Origin: UBA668 sp043740085
GTDB lineage: Bacteria; Actinomycetota; Acidimicrobiia; Acidimicrobiales; Ilumatobacteraceae
Assembly (NCBI GenBank): GCA_043740085.1
Contig: JAYUCY010000107.1
Span: 1-17,588, forward strand
DNA: 17,588 nucleotides
Reading direction: 5' to 3'
Shown: positions 12,630 through 17,588 of the stretch, one piece after another
Position numbering within the stretch: position 1 is the first letter of the stretch
How the letters are laid out: each line of letters begins with the position of its first letter
Notes under the pieces: generated by a model
What the model saw: only the letters and a program-made list of their open reading frames with translations
Database searches by the model: none
What the model was told of the DNA's origin: nothing
Translations under genes and position numbers: made by a program

Positions 12630-13973
12630 ATGCCGCATCGCCAACTTGGAGCAGCTGCAGTGTTGATGGTCGGCGCGCTATTAGGGCAATCGCTCGCCGC
12701 GCCCGCCGACGCGCCCGTCGTATCCATCGAAGGTTCCGCGGCCGCCGTTGCGCCGGCGGCCTACATCACGGCCCTGGGTGACGCCGTCTCGGTGTACCAA
12801 ACCGGCGAACTGACCGCGCCAATCCGAGACGCCGCGCTGGGTGCGGCCAGCGACGTAGGAGCCGCAGCGGTCACCGGCCGCGGTTTCAGCGCTGGAATGA
12901 CGGCGATCCACCGCGGTGCCAGCGTGATCCAACAGTCCGGCGGGTCTGGGTGGGCATTCCCGATGTCAATCACCGCGCTGCCGCTGGAAGCGCTGGGCGG
13001 CATCATGGGTCGAACTGTCGCGGCCCCGATCAGCCAAGGTGCGGTTGTGATGGGGCAGACTTCGGCCGGTCTTCGCGGCGCCATCGCGGGCGACACCGTC
13101 GACCTGATGACCGCCGGTGGCGGCATCGCCACCTTCACCATCGGAATGGTTGCGCCCGATAGCGACATTGGCGGCACCGAGATTTTGATCAGTACGCAGC
13201 AGGCGAATCTTCTCGGCGCCACTCTTGACACCCGAGTGCTGATCTACGGCCACTTCGATAGGTCGGCACTCCAGACTGCTCTCGCGCAGCGCGGTCTGTC
13301 GGGGAACAGCAAGGTTCGTGTCCGAAAGTCGTGGGACGCTCCCGATCCCGACAACACGATGAGCATGTCGCGAACCAAGGCCCTTCTTGGCGAATTTCAA
13401 ATGGACTACGCGCACCTCTCCGACCTGGGATGGACGGCCGTGGACGATGCCTGGCGAAATCAGTACTTGCCGCCCGCCCGCGAGAACTACCCCGCCGGGA
13501 TCAGGGCGATGTGCAACAAGACCGTCAAGGCAGATCTCGTTGCCGCACTGCAGGAGGTCGTCGACTCCGGGCTCGCCGGCGGCATTGACGCCGCCAATTC
13601 AAATAGCTACGGCGGCTGCTCAGCCGGGCAGGCGCGACTGGCCCGCATCACGCAGAGCCTTGGGTCTGTGTCACGACACTCCTGGGGTCAACCCATCGAT
13701 ATCAATACCGTTGCCAACTGCCAGGGCTGTGTGCCGCCGATGGACTGCCGAATCGTGCGCATCTTCCGCAAGCACAACTTTGCGTGGGGCGGCAACTTCC
13801 TCACCCCTGATGGAATGCACTTCGAGTGGGTGGGCGAAGCCCGTAACACGCTGCAGTACCCCTCGAAGTACTGCCCCAACCTGTCGAACGGGCAGGTGCA
13901 GAGCGCCAACGCGCCCCCGCCGCCGACAAGCAGGGGAACCCTCTTCGCCGATGACGGCCTTGCGCAGGAGTAA
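12630..13973 (+). CDS. Secreted M15-family zinc peptidase with long unassigned N-terminal region
   Basis: A 447-residue exported protein. Residues 1-24 form a signal peptide (MPHRQLGAAAVLMVGALLGQ), with likely cleavage in AAPADA. The C-terminal domain (about 285-410) is an M15 D-Ala-D-Ala carboxypeptidase/endopeptidase-like zinc domain. It has SRHSWGQPIDIN, giving His350 and Asp357, and PDGMHFEWV, giving His397 with Asp394. Six cysteines (295, 330, 364, 367, 373, 415) in this domain suggest disulfides outside the membrane. It probably cuts peptidoglycan stem peptides. Residues 30-280 match no domain I can name; they look beta-rich, with glycine/alanine-rich stretches. The last 30 residues are a Pro/Ser-rich tail. 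The gene is divergent from lysS. A TAGCTT at 12586-12591 may be its -10 element, leaving a leader of about 30 bases. Confidence 0.85.
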   Translation: MPHRQLGAAAVLMVGALLGQSLAAPADAPVVSIEGSAAAVAPAAYITALGDAVSVYQTGELTAPIRDAALGAASDVGAAAVTGRGFSAGMTAIHRGASVIQQSGGSGWAFPMSITALPLEALGGIMGRTVAAPISQGAVVMGQTSAGLRGAIAGDTVDLMTAGGGIATFTIGMVAPDSDIGGTEILISTQQANLLGATLDTRVLIYGHFDRSALQTALAQRGLSGNSKVRVRKSWDAPDPDNTMSMSRTKALLGEFQMDYAHLSDLGWTAVDDAWRNQYLPPARENYPAGIRAMCNKTVKADLVAALQEVVDSGLAGGIDAANSNSYGGCSAGQARLARITQSLGSVSRHSWGQPIDINTVANCQGCVPPMDCRIVRIFRKHNFAWGGNFLTPDGMHFEWVGEARNTLQYPSKYCPNLSNGQVQSANAPPPPTSRGTLFADDGLAQE

Positions 13974-14048
13974 CTGGCTAGAGAACCTCTGAGAAACATT
14001 TCAGCCCGATCGACCGTGCCGAATGCGGTGATGGGAGACTCCTCCACA

Positions 14049-14912
14049 ATGTCGTCGCCGTGGGAACCCGCTCGTACCTGGATTGCCGGCCAGATCCGGT
14101 CGCGGGTGGTCGGTGCCGATCCGGAGCCAGCGATGGCTGCGGTGATGAGTGCGCCGGGCGAGCGTTGGTTTGCGGAGGACCGGGTGATTCGCCGAGTACA
14201 CGCGGACGCGTCGATGTTCGTTGGCGGCCTGCGTGCGCTGCTGCTGCAATCGCTGCATCCGCTGGCGATGGCTGGCGTCGCCAACCATTCCGACTATCGC
14301 GCCGACCCGTGGGGCCGCCTCCAGCGCACGGCCGACTTCCTGGCGTCGACCACTTTCGGCCCAGCCACAACGGCAGAGGAATCGATCGCCCGCGTCCGCC
14401 AGGTCCACCGCCGTGTGCGCGGGGTGGCCCCGGATGGTCGCGCCTACTCGGCCGGCGATCCGCATCTGCTGCGCTGGGTCCACATCTGCGAGGTCGACAG
14501 CTTCCTCGCCGCGTACCACCGGTATGGGGCCGCAGCGCTTTCCGGCGACGAAGCCGATGAGTACGTGGCTGACATGGCGCGCGTCGCCGCCGCGCTGGGT
14601 GTGAACCATCCACCGACCACCGTCGAGCAGTTGCGTGCCGAGTTTCGCGACTTTCGTGCCGAGTTGAAGGGAACGAAGGCTGCGCGCGACGCAGCGAGGT
14701 TCCTGCTCCTCCAGCCGCCGCTTCCGCTGGCGGCACGGCCGGCGTACGGCCTGCTTGCGTCAGCAGCGGTGGCGCTGCTGCCGATGTCAGCTCGTTGGCC
14801 GCTGCGGCTGCCGTATCTGCCCGTCGCCGAAGCGGTTCTGGTGGCTCCCGCCGGCGCTGCGGTCACTCGACTTATCCGCTGGTCGCTCACGCCGGTGACG
14901 CCAGCAGCCTGA
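14049..14912 (+). CDS. DUF2236 (MpaB/latex-clearing-protein-like) domain protein
   Basis: A 287-residue protein of the DUF2236 family, which is related to the catalytic domain of the MpaB oxygenase and latex-clearing protein, where known members bind heme b. Family patterns are LLLQSLHPLAMAGVANHSDYRADPWGRLQRT (split here into His70 and His80 regions), RVRQVHRRVRG with His120, and DPHLLRWVH with His139 and His145. Which histidine binds a cofactor is not decided here. A late hydrophobic stretch (about 230-247) may touch the membrane. ATG 14049 has GGGAGA 10 bases upstream; GTG 14016 and ATG 14031 are in-frame alternatives. The substrate is unknown. It follows the M15 gene on the same strand after 75 bases and precedes the LpdA-like gene by 40. 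Confidence 0.82.
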   Translation: MSSPWEPARTWIAGQIRSRVVGADPEPAMAAVMSAPGERWFAEDRVIRRVHADASMFVGGLRALLLQSLHPLAMAGVANHSDYRADPWGRLQRTADFLASTTFGPATTAEESIARVRQVHRRVRGVAPDGRAYSAGDPHLLRWVHICEVDSFLAAYHRYGAAALSGDEADEYVADMARVAAALGVNHPPTTVEQLRAEFRDFRAELKGTKAARDAARFLLLQPPLPLAARPAYGLLASAAVALLPMSARWPLRLPYLPVAEAVLVAPAGAAVTRLIRWSLTPVTPAA

Positions 14913-14939
14913 GCCGCGGCCCACGCGCACTCGTGCGGG

Positions 14940-14945
14940 TAGCCT
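14940..14945 (+). promoter_or_regulatory. Predicted -10 element for the LpdA-like gene
   Basis: TAGCCT ends 7 nt before GTG 14953. No ribosome binding site lies in the gap, so leaderless initiation at the GTG is the simplest reading. This element also supports GTG 14953 as the start. Confidence 0.45.
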
Positions 14946-14952
14946 CAGCCGT

Positions 14953-16344
14953 GTGGCGACGCGATTTGTGATCATCGGCGGTGGGCCTGCGGGCAATACC
15001 GCGGCAACCCATGCGGCTCGTCTCGGCGCGCAGGTCACGCTGATTGAGCGCGATGTCATCGGTGGTGCTGCCCACCTGTGGGACTGCATTCCCTCCAAGA
15101 CGATGATCGCCACTGGTGGCGCCATCGCGTTCACTCGTCGGCTGGAGGGAATGGGCCTCGAACAGCAGGCGCCAGAGGTGGACGTCGAAGCGCTGAAGGA
15201 ACGCATCGAGAGCATCAAGATGCGTCTTCAGCGCAGTACCACCAACCTGCTCGCCAGCCAAGGTGTCACCATGATTCACGGCTCGGCGAGATTGTTGTCG
15301 GCCAACGAGGTCGAGGTCACAGTTGTCGACGAGGAAGGCACCCCTACGGTCACTGTGATTGCGGCCGACGCCATCTTGATTGCCACCGGATCGCGACCGC
15401 GCATCCCGGATTGGTGCCACCCCGATGGCGAGCGAATTCTGGTCACCCGCGATTGCTATCCGCCGAAGGTCTTCCCGGAGAGCGTCACCATTGTTGGTTC
15501 GGGCGTCACCGGCGTGGAGTTCGTCCATATGTTCAGCTCGTTCGGTGCCAAGGTGAACCTGGTCGTTAGTCGACAGCAGGTGCTGCCCGGCAAAGACGCC
15601 GAGGTTGCGGCGGTGCTGGAAGACGACTTCCTCCAGCGAGGTGTGAAGCTGCTGAAGGGTGCACGTGCAACCGCTATCGAGCGGGTCGTCAACGAAGCCG
15701 GCGTCGAGGAGGTAGTCGTGCGCTGCGACGACGGTCGCGTTGTTCGCAGCTCACACGCTGTGCTGGCCATTGGTTCGGTGCCCAACACCGATGGTCTTGG
15801 CCTGGAGGCGGCTGGGGTGGACACCGATGCCAGTGGGTACGTCGTCATCAATCGTCACTGCCAGAGCAGCGTGCCCACCATCTACGCCGCCGGCGACATG
15901 AGCGGAAAGTTGCCGCTGTCGTCGGTGGCCAGCATGCAGGGTCGCAAGGTGGCCGAGCACGTGATGGGTCTGCAGAAGGTCGCCCATCGCCACCTCGACT
16001 ACGACAAAGCCGCCAACGCGATCTTCACCGAGCCCGAGATTGCCGACGTTGGCTTGGCCGAGGCAGACGCCTTCGCGCTTGGTCGCAAGATCCGTGTCAC
16101 CAAGGTGCCGTTCAGTAGTTCGCCCAAAGCTCTGATCAACAACGACTGGCGCGGCTTCGTCAAGATCATCAGCGACCCGGCCACCGGGGTGGTATTGGGC
16201 GGCTCGATCGTTGGTCGCCACGCTGCCGAACTGATCAGCGTCATTGCGCTCGCAGTCACAGCCAACTTGAAAGTCACCGACATCGTGGAGAGCTTGCTCG
16301 TGCACCCGGCGCTGGCCGAGGCATTGGCCGAAGCCGCCGACTGA
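14953..16344 (+). CDS. LpdA-like NAD(P)H-dependent flavoprotein (pyridine nucleotide-disulfide oxidoreductase fold)
   Basis: A 463-residue cytosolic FAD enzyme. The FAD Rossmann motif is GGGPAG (9-14), the NAD(P) motif is GSGVTG (182-187) and the second FAD contact is AAGD (312-315). The interface domain ends with VHPALAE, keeping His451 and Glu456 in the positions of the lipoamide dehydrogenase His-Glu pair. The redox site reads GGAAHLWDCIPSKT, so only Cys45 is present and the first cysteine of the CxxxxC disulfide is missing. This matches M. tuberculosis LpdA (Rv3303c), described as a NAD(P)H-quinone reductase rather than a lipoamide dehydrogenase. A true disulfide reductase role is therefore unlikely. 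The start is GTG 14953. The stop shares one base with the RDD gene start. Confidence 0.88.
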   Translation: MATRFVIIGGGPAGNTAATHAARLGAQVTLIERDVIGGAAHLWDCIPSKTMIATGGAIAFTRRLEGMGLEQQAPEVDVEALKERIESIKMRLQRSTTNLLASQGVTMIHGSARLLSANEVEVTVVDEEGTPTVTVIAADAILIATGSRPRIPDWCHPDGERILVTRDCYPPKVFPESVTIVGSGVTGVEFVHMFSSFGAKVNLVVSRQQVLPGKDAEVAAVLEDDFLQRGVKLLKGARATAIERVVNEAGVEEVVVRCDDGRVVRSSHAVLAIGSVPNTDGLGLEAAGVDTDASGYVVINRHCQSSVPTIYAAGDMSGKLPLSSVASMQGRKVAEHVMGLQKVAHRHLDYDKAANAIFTEPEIADVGLAEADAFALGRKIRVTKVPFSSSPKALINNDWRGFVKIISDPATGVVLGGSIVGRHAAELISVIALAVTANLKVTDIVESLLVHPALAEALAEAAD

Positions 16345-16856
16345 TGTTCCCCAGCACCGAAGAGAGGACCGCGCCGATCGTTCCTGCTGGGCTCCACCTT
16401 GCGTCGTTTGGTCGCCGCATTGTTGGAATCATCGTCGATCAGATCGTGATCACGGCGCCGATATTCGCCGTGTTCTATGCGCTTGGTTTCGCGCCGAAAG
16501 ACGCCATCACCGATGGCCGAGCCGTGTGGTTCACCGTGTCGGTGACAACGCTGGGACTGGCCTACGAGACGATTGGCGTCTGGCTGTGGGGGCGCACCCT
16601 TGGCAAGCTGCTCACTCGTACGCGAGCCGTCAGCGTGGTCGACGGTGGTCGGCTCGGTTTCGTCCGCTCATTCCAACGTTCGTTGGTACCAACAACGGTC
16701 AGCGCCATCCCGCAGGTTGGCCCAATGCTGGGCATTGGCGTGTACGTGTATGCATTCTTCGACCCCCTGCGCCAGGGTGTGCACGACAAGGCCGCCGGCA
16801 GCATCGTTGTCCAGGGCCGTCGGGCAGATGTGCGCCCACCGAGTCCGGAACGGTGA
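16344..16856 (+). CDS. RDD-family membrane protein
   Basis: A 170-residue integral membrane protein with about three hydrophobic helices. The RDD signature is visible as FGRRIVGIIVDQIVI (Arg24/Arg25 and Asp32), then GRTLGKLLTRTRAV (83-95) and the C-terminal FFDPLRQGVHDKAAGSIVV. RDD proteins are poorly defined; some have been linked to ion or osmotic stress and transport. The ATG overlaps the LpdA-like stop as TGATG, so translation is probably coupled, and a role near that flavoprotein at the membrane is conceivable but unproven. It converges on the carboxylase gene, with a short hairpin in between. Confidence 0.87.
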   Translation: MFPSTEERTAPIVPAGLHLASFGRRIVGIIVDQIVITAPIFAVFYALGFAPKDAITDGRAVWFTVSVTTLGLAYETIGVWLWGRTLGKLLTRTRAVSVVDGGRLGFVRSFQRSLVPTTVSAIPQVGPMLGIGVYVYAFFDPLRQGVHDKAAGSIVVQGRRADVRPPSPER

Positions 16857-16858
16857 AC

Positions 16859-16874
16859 AGTTCGGTCCCGAACT
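16859..16874. terminator. Short hairpin between the RDD gene and the carboxylase gene
   Basis: A 7-bp perfect inverted repeat (AGTTCGG / CCGAACT) separated by two bases lies 2 bases after the RDD stop and 21 bases before the convergent carboxylase stop. As RNA it would form a 6-bp stem with a 4-base loop. There is no T-run, so its use as a bidirectional terminator is inferred from position only. Confidence 0.4.
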
Positions 16875-16895
16875 CCCTCGGCCCGAGCCACAGAG

Positions 16896-17588
16896 TCAGG
16901 TGATGATGACGACGACGTCGCCGGCGCCGACGGTGTCGCCGGCCTTGACCTTGATCTCCTTGACGGTGCCGGCCCTCTCGGAGGTGATCTGGTTTTCCAT
17001 CTTCATGGCTTCCAGCACCACCACTGACTGGCCGATCTCGACGGTTTGACCAACTTCCACCAGGACCTTCACGATCGTGCCCTGCATTGGCACCTCGACG
17101 TTGCCACTGCCGCCGCCGGCTGCGCCCGCGGCACTGGCCGCTCGGGCCGGCTTCTTGGCTGACTTGGCCGGACCAGCGGCCATCATCGGCGCGTCGGGCA
17201 CCCACATCTTCACATCGAAGCGCTTGCCGTTGACCTCGACGGTGGTGTTGCGCTGCACCAGCGGCGCTTCGTCTGCGTCGGCGGGCACGGGCGGCTTGAC
17301 CGACTCGATGCCCGAGAGATCCAGCGTCTCCTCTACCCACTTCGTCGAGTGCGTGAACGCGTGGAAGTCGGGGTGGCGTAGAATGGCGAGGTCGGCCGGA
17401 ATGGTGGTGGCCACCCCTTCGACAACCATCTCCTCCAGCGCACGGATGGTGCGGGCAATGGCCGTCTCGCGGTCCTTGCCCCACACGATCAGCTTGCCGA
17501 TCAGGTTGTCGTAGTACTGGCTGATGGTGTCGCCGGATTCGTAGCCGCCGTCGAAGCGGATGCCGAAACCGTCGGCGGGAACGAGCTT
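16896..17588 (-). CDS. Acetyl-/propionyl-CoA carboxylase biotin-containing alpha subunit, C-terminal part
   Basis: The 230 C-terminal residues of a biotin carboxylase/biotin carboxyl carrier protein whose N-terminus lies beyond the right edge. The visible part begins in the C-terminal region of the biotin carboxylase domain (GFGIRFDGGYESGDTISQYYDN, then LIGKLIVWGKDRETAIART). It continues through a linker and an Ala/Gly/Lys-rich hinge (about 120-150 of the fragment) to a complete biotinyl domain. The biotin attachment site is the Lys in EAMKMEN. This is the AccA3/PccA-type fusion common in actinobacteria, carboxylating acetyl-CoA and/or propionyl-CoA with a separate carboxyltransferase. Propionyl-CoA carboxylase activity would feed the mutase encoded in this window. 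The stop is TGA at 16896-16898. Confidence 0.93.
   Translation of the reverse strand, partial: KLVPADGFGIRFDGGYESGDTISQYYDNLIGKLIVWGKDRETAIARTIRALEEMVVEGVATTIPADLAILRHPDFHAFTHSTKWVEETLDLSGIESVKPPVPADADEAPLVQRNTTVEVNGKRFDVKMWVPDAPMMAAGPAKSAKKPARAASAAGAAGGGSGNVEVPMQGTIVKVLVEVGQTVEIGQSVVVLEAMKMENQITSERAGTVKEIKVKAGDTVGAGDVVVIIT

Noticed and set aside
14926..14937. Small inverted repeat CGCAC-TC-GTGCG before the LpdA-like gene
   Set aside because: Only 5 bp per arm with a 2-base loop, and it sits upstream of a start; too weak to call a terminator or operator.
16673..16693. Overlapping short palindromes (CCAACG-TT-CGTTGG and GTTGGTACCAAC)
   Set aside because: They lie inside the RDD coding sequence and are short enough to be chance; no regulatory context.
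1..17588. CRISPR array, tRNA/rRNA genes, insertion sequences, attachment sites
   Set aside because: No regularly spaced repeats, tRNA-like cloverleaf, transposase or integrase frame was recognised on either strand by eye.

Overview
This GC-rich window has short intergenic gaps, few AT-rich stretches and actinobacterial protein types: a mycobacterial-type DapD, an LpdA-like flavoprotein without one redox cysteine, and a C15/C16-type ArsR. I infer an actinobacterium, possibly of class Acidimicrobiia (Ilumatobacter-like). That placement rests on recalled similarity and was not computed. No rRNA, tRNA, CRISPR array, transposase or prophage gene was recognised.

Layout. Positions 1-183 hold the end of a membrane protein. 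Positions 204-2275 form a compact arsenic-resistance locus. A divergent arsR faces an operon of arsI (methylarsenite C-As lyase), a MIP/aquaporin-family channel and arsC, and the channel and arsC reading frames overlap by 8 bases. The promoter between them carries two matching 16-bp operators, one over the -35/spacer and one over the predicted +1. No Acr3 or ArsB pump is present, so the channel is the likely exit route for arsenite. Positions 2288-4037 (minus strand) hold an EamA/RhtA-like exporter and a class II aldolase-family protein. A 60-bp near-perfect palindrome separates the aldolase gene from the divergent RidA-family gene at 4160-4549.

Positions 4659-6829 hold an acyl-CoA (methylmalonyl-CoA) mutase large subunit and a small lipoprotein. 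Positions 6842-9214 (minus) hold a nitroreductase-family protein and an AMP-forming acyl-CoA synthetase. tag (9268-9849, DNA repair) converges on dapD and lysS (9929-12495, minus), which pair lysine biosynthesis with lysine charging. A secreted M15 peptidase (12630-13973), a DUF2236 protein (14049-14912), an LpdA-like oxidoreductase and a translationally coupled RDD membrane protein (14953-16856) follow. The right edge (16896-17588, minus) is the C-terminal part of a biotin-containing acyl-CoA carboxylase subunit.

How the genes fit together. The arsenic locus is one functional unit. The mutase, the acyl-CoA synthetase and the biotin carboxylase are compatible with propionyl-CoA/methylmalonyl-CoA or fatty-acid metabolism, but they are not one operon. 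Most of the rest is ordinary chromosomal housekeeping. Several starts have a TANNNT-like -10 element only 6-9 nt upstream, which points to leaderless or nearly leaderless transcription. The least explained items are the 60-bp palindrome, the split channel/ArsC arsenic operon and the long unassigned N-terminal part of the M15 peptidase.
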